NCBI GenBank assembly: GCA_964649745.1
Contig: CAZYQI010000001.1
Location: forward strand, 124,001 to 188,000
Source: CAZEHS01 sp964649745
GTDB taxonomy: Bacteria; Bacillota; Clostridia; Peptostreptococcales; Acidaminobacteraceae
Length of the DNA stretch: 64,000 bases
Direction: 5' to 3'
Below the pieces are notes generated by a model. That model searched no databases. It was not told where the DNA came from and saw nothing but the letters and a program-made list of their open reading frames with translations. This document shows positions 25,276 through 34,570 of the stretch, piece after piece. The position numbers and the translations under genes were made by a program. How positions within the stretch are numbered: the first letter of the stretch is position 1; each line of letters begins with the position of its first letter.

Positions 25276-26475
25276 ATGAAACCTACAACCTACCATACGG
25301 ACCCTTATGTCATTGAAGCTGCCGGCTGCGTAACAAAAATCGTTGAGCAGGACGGAAAATACCACGTAGAGCTGGACACCCCTCTTTTCTACCCGGAAGG
25401 CGGCGGCCAGCCCTCCGATAAAGGCTCCATTGACGGCATCTCCGTGGAATTTGTTTACGAAAATGAATCCGGTACCTTCCATGTGCTGAACGGGATTCCC
25501 CACACCGACACTCCCGTTTCCCTTCAGGTGGATTGGCTTCTCCGCTTTGACCATATGCAGCAGCATACGGGCCAGCATGTGCTTTCCGCCGTCATGGACC
25601 ATCTCTTTAACAATGCCACGGTGGGCTTCCGCCTGACGGAGGATTACGTAACCATTGACCTGGAAGGCCGTTTGTCTGATCAGGAGCTGGCGGCAGCAGA
25701 AGCAGAAGCCAACCGGCTGATCTGGGCCAATAGGCCGGTAAAGGCTTACTGGCCGGATCAGAAAACCCTGGAATCTCTTCCCTTGAGAAAGAAACCCCAG
25801 GTGGAGGAGAACATCCGCATTATCGAAATTGACGGCTACGACTATTCCCCCTGCTGTGGAACCCATGTTGCGTTCACCGGCGAGATCGGATTTATTAAAA
25901 TAACTCGATTTGAAAACTACAAATCAGGGGTGCGTTTGGAATTTCGTTGCGGCAGACGGGCCTTGGCCCATTATACGCGAATAAACGACGCGGTACAGTT
26001 CCTTGGAAGAGAGCTGTCCTCTTCCTCAGAGGCGCTCATACCTGCTTTTGAACGCTATCGGGACGAAAAGGAACAGCTGAAGGAAACGATAAAACTCCTA
26101 AAAACCGAGCTGCAGGCTTACGAGGTTGATGCCCTTCTCTCCGGCGCCGAGATGATTCGTGACATCCGTCTCATTGTTCAGGTCAATGGTTCTGATATGA
26201 AGGATATGAAAAATATAGCCAGCCGGTTGGCGCAAAATCCATCAACCCTTATTGTGTTCGCCAGTCATGCCGACAGCAAGGCTCAACTTTTGCTTCAGCG
26301 GTCTGCCGACCTGAACCAGGTGGATATGAAGTCCATATTTGCCTCCGTTTCGCCGATGATCAGTGCCAAGGGCGGCGGAAACCCCAGTGCTGCTCAGGGA
26401 GGCGGCGACGGGACCGATGCCTTGCAGAACTGTGTCCAGGAAGCCGTGCGGCTTATTCGGGAAGCGCTCCGTTAA
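25276..26475 (+). CDS. Alanyl-tRNA editing protein with DHHA1 domain (AlaX type)
   Basis: 399-aa stand-alone editing enzyme that hydrolyses mischarged tRNA-Ala (Ser/Gly). The N-terminal barrel has FYPEGGGQPSDKG, the editing core has the zinc motif QQHTGQHVLSA and the second half SPCCGTHV. A coiled-coil (about 245-285) leads to a C-terminal DHHA1 domain with GGG-rich KGGGNPSAAQGGG. This is the long AlaX-L form. ATG at 25276 follows AAAGGAG. It is monocistronic and converges with the methyltransferase gene over a long hairpin. Confidence 0.92.
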   Translation: MKPTTYHTDPYVIEAAGCVTKIVEQDGKYHVELDTPLFYPEGGGQPSDKGSIDGISVEFVYENESGTFHVLNGIPHTDTPVSLQVDWLLRFDHMQQHTGQHVLSAVMDHLFNNATVGFRLTEDYVTIDLEGRLSDQELAAAEAEANRLIWANRPVKAYWPDQKTLESLPLRKKPQVEENIRIIEIDGYDYSPCCGTHVAFTGEIGFIKITRFENYKSGVRLEFRCGRRALAHYTRINDAVQFLGRELSSSSEALIPAFERYRDEKEQLKETIKLLKTELQAYEVDALLSGAEMIRDIRLIVQVNGSDMKDMKNIASRLAQNPSTLIVFASHADSKAQLLLQRSADLNQVDMKSIFASVSPMISAKGGGNPSAAQGGGDGTDALQNCVQEAVRLIREALR

Positions 26476-26490
26476 ACGGCTTATGGCAAT

Positions 26491-26547
26491 TCACGCAAAG
26501 AGAGTCGTGCCACATACATCTTCGGTGGCACGGCTCTCTTTGCGTGA
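26491..26547. repeat. Long hairpin between convergent genes
   Basis: A 23-bp stem with one mismatch (26491-26513 against 26525-26547; arm begins TCACGCAAAGAGAG) and an 11-nt loop. No T-run follows on either strand, so it is not a standard terminator, although its position between convergent stops suits transcript 3'-end formation. Confidence 0.7.
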
Positions 26548-26621
26548 AAAACAAGCACTCATTCTATTACTCTTTTGTATCGTTCTAAAATCCTTTTACA
26601 TAAGTCTGCTGTATTAACAAA

Positions 26622-27245
26622 TTATTTTTCTCCGGATGCCGCAAAAATGCTGATCGTTGCCTTTTCCCCACCGCAGCAGGAATTGGCGCTGCAGTTTTGA
26701 TTAATTCCCATCACCTCAACATTTTTAAGCCCGGCTTTCGTGAACCAGCCTTTGATATCCTCCCGATTAAAACCCATCCAGCGATCGTACTGCTCGGTTC
26801 TCAGGAATTCAAAAGAGTGGGCGTCCAGATCGGTTATCACCAGCTTCCCCCCCGGCTTCAAAATCCGCACCATCTCCAGAATCGCTGCTTCCGGTGATTC
26901 AACGTGATGCAGATACATATTGGCAAATGCACAATCGACTACGCCCTGTCCGATGGGTAAGGCGGCGGATTCCCCCGTGCGATATTCTACATTTTCTGAA
27001 TAGGAGAACTTTTGCTGCATCTCCATCAGCATTTGTTCGGACTCGTCCACTGCAATAACCTTCAGTCCTTTTGCGAGAAGCCCCTCTGTAACAAACCCCG
27101 TTCCCGCGCCTATATCCGCAGCGGTTTCCCCTGCCACAGCTCCTGCGATTTGATACGCCGTATCACGAACTGCTTCCGAGAAAAAATCCTGACGCATCGT
27201 ATCCCATTGACCTGCTACATTTTCAAAATATCCCTTGCTGCTCAT
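26622..27245 (-). CDS. Class I SAM-dependent methyltransferase
   Basis: 207 aa. Rossmann SAM site AADIGAGTGFV, then VIAVDESEQM and FANMYLHHVESP. The C-terminal tail NCSANSCCGGEKATISIF contains a Cys-rich patch seen in methyltransferases that are often fused to ArsR regulators or act on metalloid or thiol substrates. The acceptor is unknown. ATG at 27245 follows GGAGGG. Only 4 nt separate it from the flavin reductase gene upstream, so the two form an operon divergent from a LysR gene. Confidence 0.88.
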   Translation of the reverse strand: MSSKGYFENVAGQWDTMRQDFFSEAVRDTAYQIAGAVAGETAADIGAGTGFVTEGLLAKGLKVIAVDESEQMLMEMQQKFSYSENVEYRTGESAALPIGQGVVDCAFANMYLHHVESPEAAILEMVRILKPGGKLVITDLDAHSFEFLRTEQYDRWMGFNREDIKGWFTKAGLKNVEVMGINQNCSANSCCGGEKATISIFAASGEK

Positions 27246-27249
27246 ATGG

Positions 27250-27843
27250 TTAGCCCTCCTGTGTTTTTGCTATTTCTTTACCTGCATGAAATGCATTTCC
27301 AAGCCTGCTTCCTATAGACCAATATTCCCTTACCGTTGCACAGTACACCAGTGGATTGACTTTTTCGATATCAACCCGAGGCCGTCCTCCGATGAAAGTT
27401 ACCTTGTCGTTGTCAATATGGGTCTCAAGGATTTCCCCAAGAATCAGCACATATTCTCCCAGCACATTTTCTGAAATCACACGGCACTCCAAATTGAACG
27501 GACACTCTTTCAGCAGCGGCGCCTGAACCTTGCTCCCCATCACCGGCGTTAACCCGGCCTGTTTAAATTTGTTGATCCCTTTTCCGGAGACAAGGCCGCA
27601 ATAATCGGTTTCCCGGTAGAGCTGTGCACTGGGAATATTGATGGTAAACTCACGGGTTTTACGGATCAACTCCAGGGAGTAGCGCCTTTTATCCAGTGAA
27701 ATACCAATGGTGGGAGGCGTTGAGCTGACAACCCCTACCGATGCCACGACAACAATGTCCATTTCCTCAGAATTTCCGCAACCGATTAATGCCGCAGGTA
27801 CCGGAAAGAACATATCTGTTTTACCAAGCCTTGCTTTTGTCAT
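27250..27843 (-). CDS. Flavin reductase family protein (FMN-binding split barrel)
   Basis: 197-aa FMN-binding split-barrel protein resembling HpaC/FlRed-like and flavoredoxin proteins: VASVGVVSSTPPTIGISLD, FTINIPSAQLYRETDYCG and the C-terminal NPLVYC. Such proteins bind FMN and pass electrons from NAD(P)H or ferredoxin. ATG at 27843 (MTKARLG) has GGAGGT upstream; the 46 extra residues of the open frame lie in promoter DNA. It is first in a two-gene operon with a methyltransferase, and LysR reads away from it across 140 nt, suggesting LysR control. Confidence 0.87.
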   Translation of the reverse strand: MTKARLGKTDMFFPVPAALIGCGNSEEMDIVVVASVGVVSSTPPTIGISLDKRRYSLELIRKTREFTINIPSAQLYRETDYCGLVSGKGINKFKQAGLTPVMGSKVQAPLLKECPFNLECRVISENVLGEYVLILGEILETHIDNDKVTFIGGRPRVDIEKVNPLVYCATVREYWSIGSRLGNAFHAGKEIAKTQEG

Positions 27844-27953
27844 TTCCACCTCCAAAATAAAGTGATGTAAGTTCCCTATACCACTGGACAACGTGTTGTT
27901 TTTATTATAACGTCTCATTAAGATCATTACATACGATTGTTTAGATTGAACGT

Positions 27954-27968
27954 ATCGAAAATATCGAT
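27954..27968. promoter_or_regulatory. Candidate LysR box
   Basis: ATCGA-AAATA-TCGAT, a dyad containing T-N11-A, 16 nt before the lysR start and between the divergent genes. Confidence 0.4.
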
Positions 27969-27983
27969 TCAAAGGGGTCACCT

Positions 27984-28883
27984 ATGGATTTACAACAGCT
28001 AAAAACATTTACCGTAATCGCTAAGTTAGGGAGCTTTACAAAGGCGGCCGAGCTTTTAGATTATGCTCAGTCCAGCATCAGCGCACAGATCCGCTCCCTG
28101 GAAACCGAACTGGAAACCAAGATTTTTGAACGGATGGGCCGTGAAATACACCTGACCGAAGCCGGAGAACGCTTGCTGATATACGCTGAACAGCTCCTGA
28201 GGTTGGCCGAGGAGACCAAGGAAGCTGTGGCTGGAACAACTGTTCCAAAGGGAACCCTTACCATTGGAGCACCTGAATCGCTCTGTGTCTTTCGACTGCC
28301 GCGTATCCTTCTCCATTACAGAAAACACTATCCGGATGTAAAATTGGTTCTGAAGCTGGGAAGCTGCAAGGATCTTTATGCATGGCTGCGGAACAACACC
28401 ATCGATATCGCCTATTTGCTGGACGTCCCTTCCTTCAGCCATGATTTGATACTGGAGCCCCTGAGAATGGAACGGATGACCCTGATTGCAGGAAAGGACC
28501 ATCCGCTTTCGGGTCATAGGGGCACCCTTGCACAAAACCTTTCAGGTGAAGACCTGATTCTGATCGAGGAGGGTGCGTGCTGCTACCGAAAAATCTTTGA
28601 GCAGCAGCTTTCATCTGCCAATGTTCAGTTGGGGTCCGTTCAGGAATTTGGAAGTGTTGAAATGATCAAGAAATGTGTTTTCAGCGGTCTGGGAATATCC
28701 CTGCTTCCACGGATGGCCGTGGAACAGGAAATAGCTCATGAGCAGTTGTCTGACCTTAACTGGGATGACTCCGACTTTAATATTCACCTGTTGATGTGTT
28801 CTCATAAGGATAAGTGGCTCTCCCCCGCGCTCTCCGCCTTGATGATTACTTCCAGGGCAATGCTGGTACAACATGACGAGTGA
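27984..28883 (+). CDS. LysR-family transcriptional regulator
   Basis: 299 aa. The N-terminal winged helix-turn-helix is canonical (LQQLKTFTVIAKLGSFTKAA then DYAQSSISAQIRSLE). The C-terminal domain is the periplasmic-binding-type effector fold, with LTIGAPESLCVFRLP opening it. Two adjacent cysteines in EEGACCYRKIFEQQ are notable for a possible redox or thiol response, as are C95-region residues (LGSCKDLY). Divergent from the flavin reductase/methyltransferase pair, its likely target. ATG at 27984 has a weak GGGG site. Confidence 0.93.
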   Translation: MDLQQLKTFTVIAKLGSFTKAAELLDYAQSSISAQIRSLETELETKIFERMGREIHLTEAGERLLIYAEQLLRLAEETKEAVAGTTVPKGTLTIGAPESLCVFRLPRILLHYRKHYPDVKLVLKLGSCKDLYAWLRNNTIDIAYLLDVPSFSHDLILEPLRMERMTLIAGKDHPLSGHRGTLAQNLSGEDLILIEEGACCYRKIFEQQLSSANVQLGSVQEFGSVEMIKKCVFSGLGISLLPRMAVEQEIAHEQLSDLNWDDSDFNIHLLMCSHKDKWLSPALSALMITSRAMLVQHDE

Positions 28884-28932
28884 GAGGCCGTGAGGATCTC
28901 CTGTTTTTCATTGATTCGGGATCTTTGCATGA

Positions 28933-28972
28933 CAAAAAAACCCATGGGCATCTCTGCCTGTGGGTTTTTTGT
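28933..28972. terminator. Bidirectional terminator between lysR and motB
   Basis: ACAAAAAAACCCATGGGCA pairs with TGCCTGTGGGTTTTTTGT around a TCTC loop, with T-runs in both directions. It serves lysR (+) and possibly motB (-). Confidence 0.88.
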
Positions 28973-29030
28973 CTCGGTTCTTGCAGTCTTCGGAGTTACA
29001 GCGTACCTGCGTAACGCCTTGGAGGCCTGG

Positions 29031-29750
29031 CTATTTATTATTGATTACAAAAATTTCAATCCGTCGATTTAACGCTTTGCCCTCTGCTGTATCGTTGCCC
29101 GCCTTGGGCCGGAACTGCCCAAAGGCTTGGATGGAAAGCTTTTGGGGCTGAAGACCTCCGTAATCTACCAGATAATTCATCACATTGATGGCCCGCATAG
29201 CGCTTAGATCCCAGTTGGACCGGAACTCAGAGGTATGAATGGGAACGTTGTCTGTATGACCGGCAACGCGCACATTGTTATCCAGCGGCTTCAACAGCTT
29301 GGCTATTTCAATCAACAGCGGCTGAACGGAATCCAGCACAACCGCCTCGCCGGAGTTGAACAGAATCGCATCCTGCACGGTTATGGACAGGCCCTCCCTA
29401 TCAAGGGTCACATCCACCTTTCCTGATAAGCCGTGATCAGCAATCCCCTGTTCAAGTCTGTCCTTCAGTTCTTGCATTTTCTGGGCTTCCTTTTCTGCCG
29501 CAGTGGCAGCGGCGCTGATGGGAGCATTGGGCTTAGGCACCACCGCCGCTCCTCCGGTTTCAAGAATTCCGGTTCCGCCCATAAAGATGATATTAAATTG
29601 TTCGCTGAGGGCCGTCGCCTTCTTCTTATCCACCTGACTCATGGCAAACATAACGATAAAAAGTGCCAATAGCAGCGTCAGCATATCTGCATAGGGGATT
29701 AGCCATGTCTCATCAACATGTTCCTCGTGATGGACCTTTTTTTTGCCCAT
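29031..29750 (-). CDS. motB: Flagellar motor stator protein MotB
   Basis: 239 aa. One transmembrane helix (about 16-38) carries the ion-coupling Asp in WLIPYADMLTLLLALF. The C-terminal OmpA-like peptidoglycan-binding domain has VAGHTDNVPI and NWDLSAMRA, ending NRRIEIFV. Anchors the stator to the cell wall. ATG at 29750 follows GGGAGG, 1 nt after the motA stop. Ion type (H+ or Na+) is not clear from this sequence. The motAB operon stands alone here, away from other flagellar genes. Confidence 0.95.
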   Translation of the reverse strand: MGKKKVHHEEHVDETWLIPYADMLTLLLALFIVMFAMSQVDKKKATALSEQFNIIFMGGTGILETGGAAVVPKPNAPISAAATAAEKEAQKMQELKDRLEQGIADHGLSGKVDVTLDREGLSITVQDAILFNSGEAVVLDSVQPLLIEIAKLLKPLDNNVRVAGHTDNVPIHTSEFRSNWDLSAMRAINVMNYLVDYGGLQPQKLSIQAFGQFRPKAGNDTAEGKALNRRIEIFVINNK

Positions 29751-29751
29751 C

Positions 29752-30552
29752 CTACTGCCTCCCTGCGTTGTTGCTGGCCGACATTGAATCTAAGTGCTTC
29801 CGTGAAACAGGGTCCAGCATGCTGGCAAGCTTTTTCTCGATGCTTTTGGGGTTTTCCCCTGCCTGAATGGAGAGAATCCCCTCGGCAATGATATGCATGG
29901 AGTGGATTTCGGCGTGGGATTTTCTCTTTAGCCGTGACGCGAAGGGATGACAGATGACATAGCCAACAAAAATGCCGTACAATGTAGCCACAAACGCAGC
30001 CGCTATCATATGACCCAATTTTTCGGTATCGTTCAGGTTGCCCAGAGCACCGATCAGACCAATAACGGCCCCAAGTACCCCCAGTGTAGGAGCAGCGCCC
30101 CCTGCAGTGGTAAATACTGCGGCTCCTGCGCGATGCCGTTCCTCCATGTTCTCGATCTCCGTTTCCATTACTTCTCGAATGTACTCCGGTTCGATTCCAT
30201 CAACCACCATTCCCACGCTTCGACCTAGAAAGGTATCGTTCTTATCCTTCAGCACGTCCTCTAGGGCGAGAAGACCTTCCTTACGGGCCACCTGAGCCAT
30301 GCCGATTATCTCTTTGATTATCGCCAACGGATCTTCTTCTTTATTTTCGCGGAACAGAACGCCAAACAGAATAGGTATATTTAAAAACTCTTTTCTTGGA
30401 AAAGAATTCATAACTGCCGCCGTTGTTCCGACAAAAATAATGATGGCCGCAGCAGGATTTAAAAGCACCAGTACGTTGGCTCCCTTGACGATCATTCCAA
30501 CCACAACGGCTAAAAGACCTGCGATAACACCAATCACTAAAAAAATATCCAT
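29752..30552 (-). CDS. motA: Flagellar motor stator protein MotA
   Basis: 266-aa membrane protein with four transmembrane segments. The cytoplasmic loop contains the conserved charged region (RKEGLLALEDVLKD). TM3-TM4 include the TLGVLGAVIGLIGALGNL motif and conserved prolines facing the MotB Asp. ATG at 30552 (MDIFLVIG) has GGAGG 5 nt upstream; the longer open frame adds six unsupported residues. First gene of motAB. Confidence 0.95.
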   Translation of the reverse strand: MDIFLVIGVIAGLLAVVVGMIVKGANVLVLLNPAAAIIIFVGTTAAVMNSFPRKEFLNIPILFGVLFRENKEEDPLAIIKEIIGMAQVARKEGLLALEDVLKDKNDTFLGRSVGMVVDGIEPEYIREVMETEIENMEERHRAGAAVFTTAGGAAPTLGVLGAVIGLIGALGNLNDTEKLGHMIAAAFVATLYGIFVGYVICHPFASRLKRKSHAEIHSMHIIAEGILSIQAGENPKSIEKKLASMLDPVSRKHLDSMSASNNAGRQ

Positions 30553-30711
30553 GGACGCCTCCATTTGCAATGAGTTTAAACAAGAAGTCGTGCGAGAAAC
30601 CAGTGCTGAGGCTTTCGTTCCCCTCTGTGTGATACCCTTTTATCAATGCCCTTAACCGTGGCGTTTTCATATCGTAATGGCTAATTGTACCATATGTTTC
30701 AACTGGATTGG

Positions 30712-30751
30712 AGAAAAACCGTGCAAGTTCATGGCCTTACACGGTTTTTCT
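30712..30751 (-). terminator. Terminator of hppA
   Basis: AGAAAAACCGTG and CACGGTTTTTCT form a perfect 12-bp stem 39 nt past the hppA stop; the T-tract lies within the distal arm on the minus strand. Confidence 0.85.
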
Positions 30752-30790
30752 GACAGAGCTTTGGGACGCTCCATTTGCAATTCAGTTGAG

Positions 30791-32812
30791 TTATTTCGTC
30801 ATGGCCAGAATTATCGGCGCGATAATCAGGGAGATGGTTCCCATGACCTTAATAACGGCATTGAGAGACGGCCCGGCTGTGTCCTTGAAAGGATCGCCCA
30901 CCGTGTCGCCCACCACAGCCGCTTTGTGGCTTTCGGAGCCCTTGCCGCCGTGGTGGCCTGCTTCGATGTGCTTCTTGGCGTTGTCCCATGCACCGCCGGC
31001 GTTGGACATGGTAAGGGCCAGCAGAACGCCGGATGCCATACCGCCTACCAGCATGCCGCCGATAACCATCAGGGCCGCTTTAGGATCAAAGAATGCCACT
31101 CCGAAGCCAACAACCACAATACTCGTGGGAGCCAGCATACCAGGGAGGATCATGCGCTTGATAGCCGCCTTTGTGCTGATATCCACACACCGTCGATAGT
31201 CCGCCTTGGCCTTGCCTTCAAGAAGGCCTGGGATTTCACGGAATTGTCGGCGCACTTCGTCGATCATATCGTATGCCGCCTTGCCGACAGCACGCATGGC
31301 AAAGGAGCAGAACAGAAACGGAATCATAGCGCCAAACAGAAGGCCCATCATGATCATGGGGTTCAAAATATCCAGTGAAATCAACTCTGCACGCTGAGCA
31401 AATGCGGAGAACAGCGCAATGGCCGTAATCGCTGCGGAACCGATGGCAAAGCCTTTGGCAATGGCCGCAGTGGTATTTCCCACCGAGTCCAGCTTGTCGG
31501 TAATTACGCGCACACTGGGATCCAGATGCGCCATTTCAGCGATTCCGCCCGCATTATCCGCAATGGGTCCGTAGGCGTCGATGGCAACAATGGTACCTGC
31601 CATGGAAAGCATGGCCATGGCTGCCAGTGCAATGCCATAGAAGCCGCTGTGCCCGCCACCCGGAACCAGGTACGCTACACCAACGGTGGCAATGATGATG
31701 ACAATGGGAGCCGCTGTGCTTTCAAGACCAACCGCAAGACCTGCGATGGCATTGGTGGCAGCACCTGTCTGTGACGCGTGAGCGATATCCTGAACCGGCT
31801 GATACGCTGCAGCCGTATAATACTCTGTTACAAGACCTATTAGAATATTGGCAATCAAACCCGCCATGATCGGGATGAAGAACTGCATGGTCTGATCGGG
31901 AAGAAAGTAACGGGTAAGAAAGAAGCCTGAGACAGCTGTCAGGATAAAAGAACAGTACAGGCTGCGATTGAGACCGTCCTGAGGGTTGTTCTCATTTCCC
32001 GTGTAGATGAACACCGTTCCGATAACCGATGCAATGATACCCGCTGCACCAAGCATTAATGGCAGCATTACCCCCTCAATGCCAATGTAGCTGGCACCCA
32101 GGAGCATAACGGCAATGGAGGTCGCCGCATAGGATTCGAACAAATCGGCCCCCATACCTGCAACGTCACCTACGTTATCCCCTACGTTATCGGCGATAAC
32201 CGCCGGGTTGCGGGGGTCATCTTCCGGAATGCCGGCTTCAACCTTACCAACGAGGTCAGCGCCTACGTCTGCAGCTTTGGTGAAAATACCGCCTCCAACA
32301 CGGGCAAACAGTGCGATCAGCGAAGCACCGAAGGCGAAGCTGTCGATGGCAGGAATCAATGAACTGTCATTTTTCGCAACAAAGATATAAAGCAGAGCCA
32401 CACCCAGAAGACCAAGGCCTACAACTCCCATGCCCATAACGGAGCCGCCCTTGAAGGCGATACCCAAGGCCTTTTTAAGACTGGTCTGAGCAGCGTTGGT
32501 TGTTCTTGCATTGGAACGGGTGGCAATGTACATGCCCAGATAACCTGCAACTGTAGAAAAAAGTGCGCCTACAAGAAAGGATATCCCCGAAGCCAGCTTG
32601 TGTTCAGAAAAAAAGGAAAGAATCAGGAAAATGATAATTGCAATGGGTGCCAGCGTTTTATACTGACGATTGAGAAACGCCATAGCGCCCTCTTGAATCG
32701 CTTCGGAGATCTCGATCATCCGTTCGTTCCCTTGGCTTTCCTTCAATACGGACATTGAAAGATACGCTGCGAACATAAGACCAATAACCCCTGCTGCTAC
32801 GATGAAAAACAT
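30791..32812 (-). CDS. hppA: Membrane-bound ion-pumping pyrophosphatase, K+-dependent type
   Basis: 673-aa integral membrane protein that couples PPi hydrolysis to H+ or Na+ export. Substrate motifs are GGGIFTKAADVGADLVGKVE-like and DPRNPAVIADNVGDNVGD, with the usual 16-helix pattern. In the K+-determining position the sequence reads GNTTAAIAKGF, with Ala rather than Lys, indicating the K+-dependent subfamily. H+ versus Na+ cannot be settled by eye. ATG at 32812 (MFFIVAAG) has GGGAGGGG upstream; the 28 upstream residues lie over the promoter. Monocistronic with its own promoter and terminator. Confidence 0.96.
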   Translation of the reverse strand: MFFIVAAGVIGLMFAAYLSMSVLKESQGNERMIEISEAIQEGAMAFLNRQYKTLAPIAIIIFLILSFFSEHKLASGISFLVGALFSTVAGYLGMYIATRSNARTTNAAQTSLKKALGIAFKGGSVMGMGVVGLGLLGVALLYIFVAKNDSSLIPAIDSFAFGASLIALFARVGGGIFTKAADVGADLVGKVEAGIPEDDPRNPAVIADNVGDNVGDVAGMGADLFESYAATSIAVMLLGASYIGIEGVMLPLMLGAAGIIASVIGTVFIYTGNENNPQDGLNRSLYCSFILTAVSGFFLTRYFLPDQTMQFFIPIMAGLIANILIGLVTEYYTAAAYQPVQDIAHASQTGAATNAIAGLAVGLESTAAPIVIIIATVGVAYLVPGGGHSGFYGIALAAMAMLSMAGTIVAIDAYGPIADNAGGIAEMAHLDPSVRVITDKLDSVGNTTAAIAKGFAIGSAAITAIALFSAFAQRAELISLDILNPMIMMGLLFGAMIPFLFCSFAMRAVGKAAYDMIDEVRRQFREIPGLLEGKAKADYRRCVDISTKAAIKRMILPGMLAPTSIVVVGFGVAFFDPKAALMVIGGMLVGGMASGVLLALTMSNAGGAWDNAKKHIEAGHHGGKGSESHKAAVVGDTVGDPFKDTAGPSLNAVIKVMGTISLIIAPIILAMTK

Positions 32813-32867
32813 GTTGCCCCTCCCTCGAATTCTTAACATTTTTACTACAGGTGAATCGAACTCTAAG

Positions 32868-32896
32868 ATTCTACAATAAAAGATATCGCTTTGCAA
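32868..32896 (-). promoter_or_regulatory. Predicted sigma-A promoter of hppA
   Basis: Minus strand TTGCAA, 17-nt spacer, TAGAAT; about 55 nt upstream of the chosen ATG, and inside the longer open frame, which argues against the upstream start. Confidence 0.6.
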
Positions 32897-33054
32897 TCAT
32901 AATCAAAACATTCTAACGGCTTTCTAATTTTCGTAAAAACTTAAGAAACACTTTGTATAGTATTTGTTGAGAAATCGTTTTCCTTTAAACGGCGCACCGC
33001 GCCATAAAATGCTTCAATATCTCTTTTATGGTTATATATGTTTTATATGTATGT

Positions 33055-33098
33055 AAAAAAACTCCCGAGGAATCGAACTGTAACTCCTCCAAGAGTTT
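33055..33098 (-). terminator. Second terminator downstream of the CorC-like gene
   Basis: AAACTCTTGGAGG-type arm pairs imperfectly with CCTCGGGAGTTT and is followed by T-residues on the minus strand. Confidence 0.55.
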
Positions 33099-33121
33099 CT
33101 ACTTTCTGTACCGGCACCATA

Positions 33122-33150
33122 AAGAAATAGCCCGGCATATGCCGGGCTAT
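33122..33150 (-). terminator. First hairpin downstream of the CorC-like gene
   Basis: ATAGCCCGGCA and TGCCGGGCTAT form an 11-bp stem 2 nt past the stop, followed by TTCTTT. Confidence 0.7.
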
Positions 33151-33152
33151 GA

Positions 33153-34403
33153 TCACATGATGATCCTAAGGCTCTCTATCCGGTTCTTGTCCACGTCCTC
33201 GATAATGAAGGTGATCCCGTCGGCCTCTATCCGTTCCCGAATCTCCGGCAAGCGTCCGAAAAGTCCCAAAACGTAGCCGCCGATGGAATCGAAATCCTCA
33301 GATTCCAAGCGAGTGCCAATCATCTCATTCACTTCGTCGATCCGCGTGCTGCCGTCGATGATGTACTCATTTTCCCGAATCACCTCAATATCACGCTCGT
33401 GTTCATCATATTCATCGCGGATTTCTCCGACTATTTCCTCCAATAGATCTTCCATGGTGATAATCCCGGCCGTACCGCCGTATTCGTCAAGAACAATGGC
33501 CATCCCAAGCCGCTTGTGCCGCATCTCTTTTAAAAGCTCTGTAACCGGCTTGAATTCGTAGGTAAAATACGGCTCCCGCAGATACTGATAGATATCGAAC
33601 TGCGCCTCAACGCCCTGATAGCTGAAGAGGATTAAGTCCTTAACCGTAAGGATGCCCACGATATTGTCCGGCGTATCCTCATAAACCGGTATTCTGGAAA
33701 ACTGCTCTTCTTTGAAAAGGGTGATGATCTCTTCGTAGGTGGAGGATACCTCCAGAGCTATCATATCTGTTCTTGGAACCATGACGTCCTTAACACGGGA
33801 GTCACCGAACTCGAACACATTGTAGATCATCTTTTTTTCTTCGCCCTCAATAACCCCTTCTTCATGACTTACATGCACCATGGTCCGGAGTTCCTCCTCA
33901 GTGATGAAGGGCTGCTTGATGTTCACCTTCCCGCCAAAAATCCGGATGATGATATTGGCTGCGCTGATCATCACATTGGTAAACGGGCTTAGAACCCGAA
34001 TAATAACCGCTATGGGGGACGCCACCTTCAGGGATACCTGTTCCGAATATTGGGCCGCCAGGGTTTTAGGCGTTATTTCCCCAATAATGAGTATAAGAAA
34101 CGTCATAACAACCGTGGCGATCACTACACCTTTGTCACCGAAAAACCGAATCATTATTGCCGTTGCCAAAGCAGATGCACCGATGTTAACCACATTGTTC
34201 CCCACCAGGATGGCGCCCAGCAGTTTGCCGGAGTTTTCCACCAGCTGGCTGATCCGGTCCGCCCCTGGAACCTCTTCCTCCACCAGGTGTCGGATTCGGA
34301 GCTTGCTGAGGGTCATCAGGGCTGTCTCTGACGCCGAAAAAAACGCTGAGAATAACAACAGGGTTAACAATACAATGATCTGCCACATCGCTTCAGGATC
34401 CAA
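33153..34403 (-). CDS. CNNM/CorC-family (hemolysin C-like) membrane protein
   Basis: 416 aa. N-terminal DUF21/CNNM membrane domain with four hydrophobic segments (FFSASETALMTLSKLRIRHL, IGEITPKTLA). Two CBS domains follow (about 205-325, MVPRTDMIAL and VLDEYGGTAGIITMEDLLEE), then a C-terminal CorC_HlyC domain (IDGSTRIDEVNE). The family is linked to Mg2+ efflux or homeostasis. TTG at 34403 is used because AGGAGA precedes it; the next in-frame ATG (34388) is too far from that site. Divergent from plsY. Confidence 0.9.
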   Translation of the reverse strand: MDPEAMWQIIVLLTLLLFSAFFSASETALMTLSKLRIRHLVEEEVPGADRISQLVENSGKLLGAILVGNNVVNIGASALATAIMIRFFGDKGVVIATVVMTFLILIIGEITPKTLAAQYSEQVSLKVASPIAVIIRVLSPFTNVMISAANIIIRIFGGKVNIKQPFITEEELRTMVHVSHEEGVIEGEEKKMIYNVFEFGDSRVKDVMVPRTDMIALEVSSTYEEIITLFKEEQFSRIPVYEDTPDNIVGILTVKDLILFSYQGVEAQFDIYQYLREPYFTYEFKPVTELLKEMRHKRLGMAIVLDEYGGTAGIITMEDLLEEIVGEIRDEYDEHERDIEVIRENEYIIDGSTRIDEVNEMIGTRLESEDFDSIGGYVLGLFGRLPEIRERIEADGITFIIEDVDKNRIESLRIIM

Positions 34404-34570
34404 AACGTTTCACTCTCCTATTTTTCCTTGCATATTGCCCTTGGGGGCTGGTTTCACGGATAATTATACCACAGCTCCGACCACTCTTAAGTAATTCTTT
34501 GGTTATTTCTTGTTGCCTGCCCTCTGAGTGGCTGTTACAATAAGTCTATCATCTTCTAGGGGGACTTCTT

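Larger units (their letters stand above)
32813..33152. other. 340-nt intergenic region upstream of hppA
   Basis: Contains the hppA promoter (32868-32896) and two minus-strand hairpins (33055-33098, 33122-33150) that end the CorC-like gene. No gene was seen. Confidence 0.7.

Noticed and set aside
30553..30680. Possible sigma-D flagellar promoter before motA (GAAAA...CATTGATAA)
   Set aside because: Only partial match to TAAA-N15-GCCGATAA; not called.
30677..31378. 233-codon plus-strand frame opposite hppA
   Set aside because: Antisense shadow; hppA motifs are complete on the other strand.
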